64,000 nt of DNA from Photobacterium arenosum (GTDB taxonomy: Bacteria; Pseudomonadota; Gammaproteobacteria; Enterobacterales; Vibrionaceae). The notes beneath the pieces were generated by a model. It worked only from the letters and a program-made list of their open reading frames with translations, was not told where the DNA came from and did no database searches. The DNA lies in assembly GCF_014841115.1 (NCBI RefSeq), contig NZ_JACYTP010000006.1:124001-188000 (forward strand), written 5' to 3'. The translations under genes and the position numbers were made by a program. Positions 55,405 through 63,124 of the stretch are shown here, in pieces. Each line of letters begins with the position of its first letter. Position 1 is the stretch's first letter.

Positions 55405-56202
55405 ATGTATAAAATTGTTGCTTCTGATCTCGACGGTACTCTGCTGACACCCGATCATAAAATCGCCCCTTTCACCAAAGAGGTGCTCCAGCAGTTGCAC
55501 CAGCAAGGCAAAGATTTCGTCTTCGCAACCGGCCGCCACCATATCGATGTGGCCGAAATGCGCGAGCAACTGGGCATTCCGGCTTTCATGATCACCTCTA
55601 ACGGTGCCCGGGTGCACACTTGTCAGGGCGAAGTGCTGTTCCAGCAGGACGTGCAGCCTGAGGTAATTCTGGGATTGATGGAGCTCACCAAAGACGAGCC
55701 GGACTTACGTATTCATATCTACCGGCATGATGACTGGCTGCTCAACATCGAAGATGCGTATCTGCGTGATTTCCACGAAACCTTTACATACAAACTGTTT
55801 GACGTAAACAATCCACCGCTGGATGGCGTAGCGAAGGTTTTCTTCACCCGTGATGATAAAGACCACGACAAACTGGTTGTGCTGGAGGACAAGTTCCGCG
55901 CCGTGTTTGGCGAGCGTGCCAGCATCGCCTTTTCCACGCCCTGGTGTCTGGAAGTGATGGATGTCGGGGTGTCGAAAGGCCACGCCCTGGCAGCGGTTGC
56001 CGAAGCGAAAGGCTATGCGCTGACAGACTGTATCGCCTTCGGTGACGGCATGAATGATGTGGAAATGCTGAGCATGGCCGGCAAAGGTCTGGTTATGGGT
56101 ACAGCTCACCACAAAGTGATGGCCGCCCTGCCTGACAACGGCGTGATTGGTTCATGCGCCGACGAAGCCGTGGCGCATTATCTGGCCGAGCATCTGCTGT
56201 AA
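55405..56202 (+). CDS. yigL: Cof-type HAD phosphatase (YigL family)
   Basis: A 265-residue cytoplasmic phosphatase. HAD motif I is SDLDGTLLTPD, motif II lies in FVFATGRHHIDV, and motifs III/IV in KGHALAAVAEAKG and AFGDGMNDVEML. E. coli YigL acts on pyridoxal phosphate and sugar phosphates. The pldB-yigL neighbourhood supports orthology. The ATG at 55405 is chosen because the longer frame from 55345 adds a basic stretch without family match. Confidence 0.88.
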   Translation: MYKIVASDLDGTLLTPDHKIAPFTKEVLQQLHQQGKDFVFATGRHHIDVAEMREQLGIPAFMITSNGARVHTCQGEVLFQQDVQPEVILGLMELTKDEPDLRIHIYRHDDWLLNIEDAYLRDFHETFTYKLFDVNNPPLDGVAKVFFTRDDKDHDKLVVLEDKFRAVFGERASIAFSTPWCLEVMDVGVSKGHALAAVAEAKGYALTDCIAFGDGMNDVEMLSMAGKGLVMGTAHHKVMAALPDNGVIGSCADEAVAHYLAEHLL

Positions 56203-56224
56203 GCCACTTTTCCCTAGTCCTATT

Positions 56225-56291
56225 CAAGGGGAGGGAATACTCAACGCTTCAGCAAACTCAGTACTATCCCTCCCCTTGCCAAGGGGAGGGA
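56225..56291. repeat. two copies of a CCCTCCCCTT-type repeat after yigL
   Basis: The second copy (56267-56291) is a perfect 11-bp hairpin, TCCCTCCCCTT with AAGGGGAGGGA and a 3-base loop. The first (about 56225-56237) is only the right arm, TTCAAGGGGAGGG, after a broken left arm. Both resemble the hairpin at 12507-12529. They lie between the convergent yigL and EVE genes. Confidence 0.65.
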
Positions 56292-56321
56292 ATATTCAAA
56301 CAATAAACCATTACAAGTGCG

Positions 56322-56780
56322 TTAAAACTGTCCTGTCATGCGCAGCACTTCCTGCCACTGCTGTTCCGTGACCGGCATGATACTGAGGCGGTTACCGCGC
56401 TGCACCAGCGGCATTTCATGCAGCGCATCATTGACTTTGATGCTTTTCAGCGTTACCAGGCGCAGATGGCGCACATATTCGATGTCCACCATCACCCAGC
56501 GCGGATTGGCGGGATCGGATTTCGGGTCGAAATACGGGCTGTCGGGATCAAACTGAAAATGATCGGGATAGGCCTCGCGCACCACTTTGGCAACCCCCAC
56601 CACCCCAATGTCTTTGCACGAAGAGTGATAGATAAAGACCTGGTCACCCACTTTGACGTCATCACGCATCATGTTGCGCGCCTGATAGTTACGAACGCCT
56701 TCCCAGCAAGCCACATTCATCTGCTTGAGAGTATCAATAGAGAAAGTATCCGGTTCCGTTTTGAATAACCAATAAGCCAT
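56322..56780 (-). CDS. EVE-domain protein
   Basis: A 152-residue single-domain protein. YWLFKTEPDTFSIDTL, WEGVRNYQARNMMRD and VGDQVFIYHSSCKDIGVVGVAKVV are the classic EVE core, related to PUA and YTH folds that bind modified bases in DNA or RNA. Function unknown in most bacteria; it is often beside restriction-type genes, but not here. AGGA lies 6 bases before the ATG at 56780. Confidence 0.9.
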   Translation of the reverse strand: MAYWLFKTEPDTFSIDTLKQMNVACWEGVRNYQARNMMRDDVKVGDQVFIYHSSCKDIGVVGVAKVVREAYPDHFQFDPDSPYFDPKSDPANPRWVMVDIEYVRHLRLVTLKSIKVNDALHEMPLVQRGNRLSIMPVTEQQWQEVLRMTGQF

Positions 56781-56857
56781 ATCGCATCCTGTTGTCGTGA
56801 TTTTGTGGTACCAGAGCAGTAACATCTGAGGTCACAGACTCAAGAATACCATAAGCG

Positions 56858-57487
56858 ATGACAACCATGAGCGCCGAACCTGCTCCACAAACGGTAACAC
56901 CCTGCCCGAATTGCGGCTTTGTTCATAATTGTATCTGCCATGCCGAGGTGCGCCTGCGCTCTCAGGCGATCTTCGTGCTGCTGACTCACAGCAAGGAATT
57001 TGGCAAAGACACCAATACCGGGGCGCTGATGGCCAGAACGTTGCCGCATTGCCAGCGCCTGCTTTGGTCTCGTACCGAGCCGCCCGAGGCGCTGCTGACG
57101 CTGATAGCCGATGACACGATCCAGCCCTGGCTGCTGTTTCCCGCCGACGACGCCCATCCCCCGGCACCCTTTGCGCGCGAGACAGGCAAGACCCCTTTAT
57201 TCATTCTGCTTGATGCCACCTGGCAGGAAGCACGCAAGATGATGCGCAAAAGCCCGTGGCTGGCTAAGCTGCCCCGGCTCAGTCTGAGTGTGGATCGCGA
57301 CTCCTGTTACTCGCTGCGCCGCAATCAGCAGACGGGCAATCTGTGCACCTGCGAAACAGGCATTGCCCTGCTGGAGTTGCTGGGAGAGCACAGCGATGCC
57401 AAGGCGTTACTGCAGTATTTCGACGCCTTTATGGCGGCCTTCCCGGCGGAAAAAAGCGGGCATCCGCGTCGTCGGCCTGAGCCATAA
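56858..57487 (+). CDS. tapT: DTW-domain tRNA-uridine aminocarboxypropyltransferase
   Basis: A 209-residue protein that adds the 3-amino-3-carboxypropyl group from SAM to U47 in tRNA. The N-terminal zinc site is CPNCGFVHNCIC. The DTW motif appears as LDATWQEARKM, followed by CYSLRRNQQTGNLCTCET. It matches E. coli YfiP, now TapT. It is divergent from the EVE gene. Start at 56858 or the next ATG at 56867. Confidence 0.85.
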   Translation: MTTMSAEPAPQTVTPCPNCGFVHNCICHAEVRLRSQAIFVLLTHSKEFGKDTNTGALMARTLPHCQRLLWSRTEPPEALLTLIADDTIQPWLLFPADDAHPPAPFARETGKTPLFILLDATWQEARKMMRKSPWLAKLPRLSLSVDRDSCYSLRRNQQTGNLCTCETGIALLELLGEHSDAKALLQYFDAFMAAFPAEKSGHPRRRPEP

Positions 57488-57544
57488 TCGCGCTGCGCCT
57501 CACGGGCTGCACCTCACAGAACGGTATTTAAATTTGCCGATTTC

Positions 57545-57573
57545 TTGCACGCAGCGCTGAGCCGCCCTATATT
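57545..57573 (+). promoter_or_regulatory. promoter of the aldehyde dehydrogenase unit
   Basis: TTGCAC (57545-57550) and TATATT (57568-57573) are 17 bases apart, close to an ideal sigma-70 promoter. The TetR-type operator starts three bases after the -10. Confidence 0.7.
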
Positions 57574-57576
57574 AAA

Positions 57577-57594
57577 ACCGACTAGTCAGTCGGT
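57577..57594 (+). promoter_or_regulatory. TetR-type operator
   Basis: ACCGACTAGTCAGTCGGT is a perfect inverted repeat of two 7-base arms with a 4-base spacer. It lies across the expected transcription start, where a bound repressor would block polymerase. The TetR-family gene two genes downstream is the obvious candidate to bind it. Confidence 0.75.
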
Positions 57595-57671
57595 ATATGG
57601 ATAAATCGGCTGGCATTCTCTGATACTCAACCGCGTGTACGCGGTTCACTCTGTCAAAACAGGAGATAGGG

Positions 57672-59114
57672 ATGACCTTTGCCACTGCGAGCCAAGACAG
57701 CCAGCAAATTTTCACTATGCAGCGACTGTTCCACACCCAGCGCAATGAGTACCTGGCGCAGACCATGCCGGACTATGCCAGCCGGATTGCCCGACTCAAA
57801 CAGCTGAAAGCCGCATTGCTTGCTCACAAAGACGCGCTGTGTAAAGCACTGTCTGCCGACTTTGGCCACCGCAGTCACCAGGATACCCTGCTGAGCGACA
57901 TCCTGCCCTGTGTCCAGCAGATCAACTACACCATTAAACGACTGAAAAAATGGATGCGGCCATCGCGGCGTCACGCCGGCTTGCTATTGATGCCGGCCAA
58001 AGTGGAAGTCATTTACCAGCCGGTCGGTGTGGTCGGTATCGTGGTGCCCTGGAACTTCCCTGTCATGCTGAGCATCGGCCCGCTGATCCCTGCGCTGGCG
58101 GCTGGCAACCGTGCCATGATTAAGCTGAGTGAATTCACCCCGCAAACCAACCAGCTCATTACCGCCCTGCTGGCAGATATCTTTGCTGACACTGAGGTCG
58201 CCGTCATTGAAGGTGAAGCCGACATAGCGGCGGCGTTTACGGCACTGCCGTTTGATCACCTGTTGTTTACCGGCTCCACTGCCGTCGGCCGCCATGTCAT
58301 GCGCGCTGCGGCGGATAACCTCACCCCGGTAACGCTGGAACTGGGCGGTAAATCGCCAACTCTTATCGCCCCGGATGCCGATATGCCGCAGGCGGTTGAG
58401 CGGATGATTTTCGGCAAGTGCCTGAATGCGGGTCAGATCTGCGTGGCACCGGATTACGTTTTAGTGCCGGAAGGCAACGAAGATGCGTTCATTGCCGAGT
58501 TCAAGAAACAATTTACGCAAATGTATCCGCAAGGCGTGCACAGCCAGGATTTCACCTCAATTGTCAACCAGCGCCAGTTCGACCGTCTGAGCCAGTGGCT
58601 GGCAGAAGCTGTCCGGAACAACACCCGGATTGAAACCGTCCACCCGGATGCCATCGACCCCGGTGCGCACCGTATGGTGCCGCATTTACTGGTGAACCCG
58701 AGCGACAGCCTGACCCTGATGCAAGAAGAGATCTTCGGCCCCTTGCTGCCGGTGATCACCTACAGCAACATCGACGAGGCCATCCAGTACATCCAGCGGC
58801 GTCCCCGCCCGCTGGCCTTATACCTGATGACGCAGGACAAAGCCCTGCAAGAGCGCGTAAAATCTTATGTTCACGCCGGTGGCATGGCCATCAATGATTC
58901 GGTCTTCCATGTCGCGGCCGACGATGCGCCATTCGGCGGTATCGGCCCGTCTGGCATGGGGCATTATCACGGCAAGGAAGGCTTTCTGACCTTCTCCAAA
59001 GCCAAAACCGTGCTGACCAAAGGCCGCATCAATACCGCCAAACTGGCCGTACCGCCTTTCACCGGCTGGCGGGCCACAGTGCAAAAGCTGATGATGGCTT
59101 TCTTCTTACGCTAA
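57672..59114 (+). CDS. coniferyl-aldehyde dehydrogenase-like enzyme
   Basis: A 480-residue NAD(P)-dependent aldehyde dehydrogenase. The catalytic Cys lies in GQICVAPDY, the Glu in VTLELGGKSPT, and the cofactor loop in FTGSTAVGRHVM. A hydrophobic C-terminal segment suggests loose membrane contact. The sequence is closest in style to the CalB branch (coniferyl aldehyde), which may also oxidise fatty or aromatic aldehydes. It is probably repressed by the TetR regulator downstream through the operator before its start. Confidence 0.88.
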   Translation: MTFATASQDSQQIFTMQRLFHTQRNEYLAQTMPDYASRIARLKQLKAALLAHKDALCKALSADFGHRSHQDTLLSDILPCVQQINYTIKRLKKWMRPSRRHAGLLLMPAKVEVIYQPVGVVGIVVPWNFPVMLSIGPLIPALAAGNRAMIKLSEFTPQTNQLITALLADIFADTEVAVIEGEADIAAAFTALPFDHLLFTGSTAVGRHVMRAAADNLTPVTLELGGKSPTLIAPDADMPQAVERMIFGKCLNAGQICVAPDYVLVPEGNEDAFIAEFKKQFTQMYPQGVHSQDFTSIVNQRQFDRLSQWLAEAVRNNTRIETVHPDAIDPGAHRMVPHLLVNPSDSLTLMQEEIFGPLLPVITYSNIDEAIQYIQRRPRPLALYLMTQDKALQERVKSYVHAGGMAINDSVFHVAADDAPFGGIGPSGMGHYHGKEGFLTFSKAKTVLTKGRINTAKLAVPPFTGWRATVQKLMMAFFLR

Positions 59115-59126
59115 ACCTGTATTATG

Positions 59127-59153
59127 CTGGCTCACCCCGATGAGCCAGTTTCT
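59127..59153 (+). terminator. hairpin between the dehydrogenase and tetR genes
   Basis: CTGGCTCA and TGAGCCAG form an 8-bp stem with a 6-base loop, followed by TTTCTCC. The short T tract suggests partial termination, lowering tetR levels relative to the enzyme. Confidence 0.55.
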
Positions 59154-59169
59154 CCACTGACAGCGAGCT

Positions 59170-59742
59170 ATGAGCCAGAATAAGAAACAACAATTATTAG
59201 ATGCCGCCCTCAGCCTCTTTACCCGGCAGGGTATTCAGGCCACTGCCACTGCCAAGATCGCCAAAGAAGCCGGAGTGGCCAATGGCACGTTGTTCCATCA
59301 CTTTGCCAGTAAGCAGGTGCTGGTCGAAACCCTGTATCTGAGCATAAAAGCAGACATGGCAACGGCCCTGACACCACCGGACACCAGCCTGAGCGTGCAG
59401 GCGCAATTGCAGCATATCTGGCAAGCCGCCATCAACTGGGGACTTGCCCATCCGCAGCAGTTTCAGTTCCTGCGCCAGATGGCCAACGACCCGCAGTACC
59501 TGCTCAGCCAGCAGCATGCCATGCTTAGCCAGGCCCTGCCTTTCCTGCCGCAACTGATAGAGCAGGGACAACAGCAAGGGGAACTGGCAGGCTGGCCGCA
59601 ACCTCTGATGCTCAACACCTGCCACAGCCTGTTTTTATCCACCGTGAGCCTGTTTGCCGAGCAACCGGCACTGGCGGCCGATCCCGCCTCACGTCAGGCG
59701 GCTTTTGATATGTTGTGGTACGGCATGGCCCGGCAAGCCTGA
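59170..59742 (+). CDS. TetR/AcrR-family repressor
   Basis: A 190-residue regulator. The helix-turn-helix is TATAKIAKEAGVANGTLFHHFASKQVLVETLY at about residues 20-52, and the rest is the helical ligand-binding domain. It lies 55 bp after the dehydrogenase gene in the same direction, so it probably regulates the operon and itself through the palindrome at 57577. The inducer may be an aldehyde or a related aromatic; this is inferred. Confidence 0.88.
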   Translation: MSQNKKQQLLDAALSLFTRQGIQATATAKIAKEAGVANGTLFHHFASKQVLVETLYLSIKADMATALTPPDTSLSVQAQLQHIWQAAINWGLAHPQQFQFLRQMANDPQYLLSQQHAMLSQALPFLPQLIEQGQQQGELAGWPQPLMLNTCHSLFLSTVSLFAEQPALAADPASRQAAFDMLWYGMARQA

Positions 59743-59810
59743 TAGCAAACCACTATTGGCGATAAAAAATTCTTCTTTATCACGACTTTTCATATATTCC
59801 TGACGGGAAT

Positions 59811-59839
59811 TTCACGCTTGCTTCACGTTCTCTTCGTTA
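59811..59839 (+). promoter_or_regulatory. 11-base-spaced direct repeats before the YgiW-type gene
   Basis: TTCACG at 59811 and 59822, then TTCGTTA at 59833, recur every 11 bases. Tandem repeats with this period are typical of OmpR/PmrA-type response-regulator sites. They lie about 105 bases before the chosen ATG. Confidence 0.4.
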
Positions 59840-59942
59840 TTCTGGCTACATAGATAGCACGATGACAGCGGCAAATCGTTGCTCAGCTGTCATACTGAAA
59901 ACAGTCGCTGCTCCCATGAGCCCGATAACGGAGAACCCAGTC

Positions 59943-60296
59943 ATGAAAAAAGTGATCTTCTTATTTGCCACTCTGGCCCTGCCCCTGACCGCGACCGCCG
60001 CTCAGGGAGGCTACACAGGACCGAATGAAACCCAGGGCGTCAACTCAACTGTCGCCCAGGCTATGCAGGCCAAAGACGATGCGCGCGTCACCCTGACCGG
60101 CCATATCGTCGCCTCACTCGGCGATGAAGACTACCGCTTTAAAGACAGCACAGGCGAAATGATCGTCGAAATCGACAACCACCTGTGGGGCGATAAACAA
60201 GTCGGCCCGGAAACTCAGGTCACCCTGATGGGCGAAGTCGACAAAGACCTCAACGGCACCACAGTGGATGTGGATAGCGTGCAGATTGGGCAGTAA
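59943..60296 (+). CDS. YgiW/YdeI-type stress-tolerance OB-fold protein
   Basis: A 117-residue periplasmic protein. The signal peptide (KKVIFLFATLALPLTATAA) is followed by GGYTGPN, TVAQAMQAKDDARVTLTGHIV and YRFKDSTGEMIVEIDNHLWG, the bacterial OB-fold (BOF) signature. E. coli YgiW and YdeI help survival under oxidative and envelope stress. The ATG at 59943 has GGAG 9 bases upstream. A longer frame from 59862 is not needed. Confidence 0.9.
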   Translation: MKKVIFLFATLALPLTATAAQGGYTGPNETQGVNSTVAQAMQAKDDARVTLTGHIVASLGDEDYRFKDSTGEMIVEIDNHLWGDKQVGPETQVTLMGEVDKDLNGTTVDVDSVQIGQ

Positions 60297-60502
60297 ATCT
60301 GCTCATTAATTTCTACAACCCAGCTTTCATAGCAGAGCTGGGTTGCCCATTAAACCGTTTAGCGACAGTAATTTCCCTTAACTTTTCCCCTACCCCTATA
60401 AAAATCCACACGCCCCTCATTTTTCACATCATGATTGTATATTATTAATTTCTTTCACTTTCCTCTTTGATATCATTTACATCTCATTTTTATTTAAGCC
60501 GC
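60297..60502. other. AT-rich junction before the small secreted protein cluster
   Basis: A hairpin AACCCAGCT / AGCTGGGTT at 60317-60344 (10-base loop, no T run) may end the YgiW-type transcript. To its right the base composition drops clearly in GC and stays low to the window end. No gene or repeat is seen in the gap. Confidence 0.5.
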
Positions 60503-60865
60503 ATGCCAATGAAAAAGAAATTAATTGCAGGACTGTTTTTAGCGATGTCCACATCAGCAAGTGCAGAAATTGTAAACACCCAACTTGGTTTAATAAATGA
60601 AATAACTAGTTGGGCAGAAGCTGAATACATTCCATCTGTAGATGGCGACACCTTAATAAAGTTAACCACAGGAATAGCTGAATGCCCTAGTGGCGTCTAT
60701 ATACAAAATTCCGAATATGCCGATAGGCTACTTTCCATGGCGATGGCGGCATATGTTTCAAGTCAGACGGTTCGTTTCCAAATTTGGAATGATGCTGAAA
60801 AGTTTTGGAAAGGTTCAAAAGACAATTTTTGTAAGGTTCGTAGTGTTCGGTTAACCAAAGTTTAA
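60503..60865 (+). CDS. small secreted protein, cluster member 1
   Basis: A protein of about 120 residues with a signal peptide (KKLIAGLFLAMSTSASA). The mature part has LGLINEITSW, a Cys in GIAECPSG, a helix LLSMAMAAYVSSQTVRFQIW, and a second Cys in DNFCKVRSVRLTKV. This is the plan shared with the nine genes that follow. The start at 60503 is favoured by a TTAAG upstream; 60509 is also possible. First of three rightward members. Function unknown. Confidence 0.75.
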   Translation: MPMKKKLIAGLFLAMSTSASAEIVNTQLGLINEITSWAEAEYIPSVDGDTLIKLTTGIAECPSGVYIQNSEYADRLLSMAMAAYVSSQTVRFQIWNDAEKFWKGSKDNFCKVRSVRLTKV

Positions 60866-60962
60866 ATACCGTCTGATACAGCCAGTGATTATTCGTTTAG
60901 AGTGTTTCACACCGAAAAGGAAAGATCACATTGTTGGCATATACCTCAAGTAAGGGTTTCAT

Positions 60963-61289
60963 ATGAAAGTTAGACACATTTTCATCGCTGCACTGCTCGG
61001 TATTTTTTCTGCACCCACTTTTGCCAATGCGCCCGTTTATCGAGACGACTGGCAATGGAACACCAATGTATCTATTCAGTTTATTTACGGCTTTTGGAAT
61101 AACAATAGTACACAGGTACGTTTCAGCAATGGTGAGTTCTGCTACATCAAATCCACTGAAAAAGAGCTGCTTTCCATTGTACTTGCTATGCGGGCACAAA
61201 ATGCTGTGGGTGATTTTGTTTGTGCGAAAGATGCAGACTCGACCGTTGACGGAAAAGATTCCCGTCACTTACACAGGGCCAGATTTTAA
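60963..61289 (+). CDS. small secreted protein, cluster member 2
   Basis: A 108-residue protein with a signal peptide ending near APTFANA. The shared features are GEFCYIK (first Cys), the helix LLSIVLAMRAQNAVGDFVCAKD (second Cys placed earlier than in other members), and a short basic end. The final 20 residues fit the family poorly, so an old frameshift near the end is possible. AAGGG lies 7 bases before the ATG. The stop overlaps the next start as TAATG, giving translational coupling. Confidence 0.7.
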   Translation: MKVRHIFIAALLGIFSAPTFANAPVYRDDWQWNTNVSIQFIYGFWNNNSTQVRFSNGEFCYIKSTEKELLSIVLAMRAQNAVGDFVCAKDADSTVDGKDSRHLHRARF

Positions 61290-61618
61290 TGAAAAATTTA
61301 TCAACTTGTTTGTTCTTACTCTTGCCACTGCTGAGTTTTCACTTGCAAGCAGCAAGCTACTCTCAAGATAGTGGCGTGATAAGCAGGATCTTTGTCAGTG
61401 CCGAAGGCGCAGTTGCAGCCCAACTAAAAGGCGGTTTTCCAAGGGCGACCTCAGATAATCAATGCCCGGAAAACAATGGCTGGGCCGGGCTCCGTATGGC
61501 TGATAACACCATCAAATCTGCCATTCTGGCAGCTAAAACCGCCAACCTCTCTGTCACTATCACAATTGAAGGCTGCGAAGGTCCTTGGTTTAAAATAAAA
61601 GATATATACCTTAACTAA
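61289..61618 (+). CDS. small secreted protein, cluster member 3
   Basis: A 109-residue protein with a signal peptide (CLFLLLPLLSFHLQAAS). The mature part reads SGVISRIFVSAEGAVAAQL, a Cys in DNQCPEN, the helix IKSAILAAKTANLSVTITI, a Cys in EGCEGPW, and IKDIYLN at the end. It is one of the clearest examples of the shared plan. It overlaps the previous gene by one base and is the last rightward member. Confidence 0.78.
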   Translation: MKNLSTCLFLLLPLLSFHLQAASYSQDSGVISRIFVSAEGAVAAQLKGGFPRATSDNQCPENNGWAGLRMADNTIKSAILAAKTANLSVTITIEGCEGPWFKIKDIYLN

Positions 61619-61624
61619 AGATCA

Positions 61625-61649
61625 AGCCCGTGAGTAATATTCACGGGCT
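61625..61649. terminator. hairpin between convergent halves of the cluster
   Basis: AGCCCGTGA and TCACGGGCT form a perfect 9-bp stem with a 7-base loop. It lies between the stop of the last rightward gene and the stop of the first leftward gene. On the minus strand it is followed by GATCTTTAG. Confidence 0.65.
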
Positions 61650-61664
61650 GATTTGGCAGGCTGG

Positions 61665-62006
61665 TTAATTAAATGAGACATACTTGATGTCTTCACCATC
61701 ACCCCAGCGCATACAGGTACCAGCACCTTCAATATAAACGGCTTTTCCGCTGGCTTTCGCTGCCAATAACAGGCTGTACTGCGACTTTCCGTATGTGCTG
61801 TTTTCGTCTTTTATCATCCAGTACTTATAGTCCTTTGCACACTCTGCACGATTAAGTATCTCACCATTAATGTAAACATAATGCAGACCATCATCCCTGA
61901 CGATGATACGCGATACCGTGCCAGTCACCGAGCCAGCAAAGACAAATGAAGAAGAAATGAGCAAAAATACGGAAATGAACAGCTTCATCGCACTGGAGTT
62001 TTTCAT
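61665..62006 (-). CDS. small secreted protein, cluster member 4
   Basis: A 113-residue protein with a signal peptide (LFISVFLLISSSFVFAG). The mature part: GTVSRIIVRDDGLHYVYINGEI, AECAKDYKYWMIKDEN (first Cys), YSLLLAAKASGKAVYIEGAGTC (helix and second Cys), then IKYVSFN. It is the best reference copy of the family. The ATG at 62006 overlaps the stop of the upstream gene by one base (TAATG). An internal ATG at 61988 would also give a signal peptide. Confidence 0.8.
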   Translation of the reverse strand: MKNSSAMKLFISVFLLISSSFVFAGSVTGTVSRIIVRDDGLHYVYINGEILNRAECAKDYKYWMIKDENSTYGKSQYSLLLAAKASGKAVYIEGAGTCMRWGDGEDIKYVSFN

Positions 62007-62344
62007 TACTTAATTGATCCTATATAAACAGGTACAGGCGCACTACCATAAGTAGCTAATGTGCTGCAGTCGCCCGAGCCTGGGTAGTAAAATATCGCTT
62101 TGGCGTACGATTTTTGAATGTTTTGTAACATGCTGGTCCACATCGCACAGGTGGTGATACCCACACCTTGTCTTGCTGTGTTCAAATTACAAATATAGGT
62201 GTACTCATTTCTGCCGGAATGCAGAACATTGACACTGCCATTTGCATAAACCAACACGCGATTGACTTCAACTTCACAGCTAAATTCCGCCAACGCAGTT
62301 GTCGAAAACATCAGAGATAAAATCGCTATCACCTTTTTTAACAT
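62006..62344 (-). CDS. small secreted protein, cluster member 5 (divergent)
   Basis: A 112-residue protein with a signal peptide ending TTALA. The mature part starts EFSCEVEVNRVLVYANGSVNVL and has four Cys, two more than most members. The helix is QNIQKSYAKAIFYYPGSGDC, so the LAA motif is not kept, but the position and the Cys before a strand are. GAGG lies 9 bases before the ATG. It starts 6 bases after the upstream gene stop. Confidence 0.72.
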   Translation of the reverse strand: MLKKVIAILSLMFSTTALAEFSCEVEVNRVLVYANGSVNVLHSGRNEYTYICNLNTARQGVGITTCAMWTSMLQNIQKSYAKAIFYYPGSGDCSTLATYGSAPVPVYIGSIK

Positions 62345-62350
62345 TCGTTC

Positions 62351-62707
62351 TTACCTCAGCCTCATGATTCTGCGGTACACACTGTTATTGCTGCCCCATG
62401 CTTCACAGCTACCCACTTTGGTATAAGCAACTGTGATTGGTGTACCTGCTGTTTTTGCTGCTAATAGCATCGAATACATTCTTGCTCTTGCCTCACTCGA
62501 CAAGGTGTTGCTGATTGCAAACGCTTGTTTATCAGAACATTCAGCGACGTCCTGACCATTGTTATCCAAGAAAACCAGAACGGTTTCCGTAGTCGCATAC
62601 GTGGCAATATTCAATACTTTCCCTGTTGTATCAACCCAGTAGTTAGTTGATGAAAAAGCATTCGATGACAAACAGACTGCAATCAGTATAAAAATGTATT
62701 TTTTCAT
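62351..62707 (-). CDS. small secreted protein, cluster member 6
   Basis: A 118-residue protein with a signal peptide (KYIFILIAVCLSSNAFSS). The mature part: TGKVLNIATYATTETVLVFLDNNGQDVAECSD (first Cys), MYSMLLAAKTAGTPITVAYTKVGSC (helix and second Cys), then VYRRIMRLR. AGGG lies 9 bases before the ATG at 62707. A longer frame to 62785 overlaps the upstream gene and is not used. Confidence 0.78.
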   Translation of the reverse strand: MKKYIFILIAVCLSSNAFSSTNYWVDTTGKVLNIATYATTETVLVFLDNNGQDVAECSDKQAFAISNTLSSEARARMYSMLLAAKTAGTPITVAYTKVGSCEAWGSNNSVYRRIMRLR

Positions 62708-62717
62708 TAATATGTCC

Positions 62718-63041
62718 CTATCGGATATGTAAGCCTGTTGCCGTACATTTTTCACTGTCGTTTTTCTTATAATAAACCCTGACAACCTTGAACCCAGCGC
62801 TCTTGGCTGCCAAGACCTGAGAGAACATGGCTTTGCCCGATTCTGTAGAAAGGTCCAGATACATAATATTCCACTTGCACCCAGTTAAAGCTTCTGCAGT
62901 ATAAAACCCTGCCGTCGTTGTACCCTCAGAGAATACCTGGGTAATAGTGAATGGCTGGTTAAATTCAGGATCACCTTGCTCTGCAAACACAGAGAATGGT
63001 AATGCAATCATTACAATGAAACTTAAAATTAATTTTTTCAT
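62718..63041 (-). CDS. small secreted protein, cluster member 7
   Basis: A 107-residue protein with a signal peptide (KKLILSFIVMIALPFSVFA). The mature part: FTITQVFSEGTTTAGFYTAEALTGCKWNIMYLD (first Cys), FSQVLAAKSAGFKVVRVYYKKNDSEKC (helix and second Cys), then a short end with GLHIR. The start at 63041 gives a normal signal peptide; 63068 is also in frame. It precedes the next gene by 10 bases. Confidence 0.76.
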   Translation of the reverse strand: MKKLILSFIVMIALPFSVFAEQGDPEFNQPFTITQVFSEGTTTAGFYTAEALTGCKWNIMYLDLSTESGKAMFSQVLAAKSAGFKVVRVYYKKNDSEKCTATGLHIR

Positions 63042-63124
63042 CTTAATCAACACTTTTACTTTTAACATTCAATACGCTGAAGTCAACTAAAGATCACCGC
63101 TGAACATTTAATTTAACCAATATC

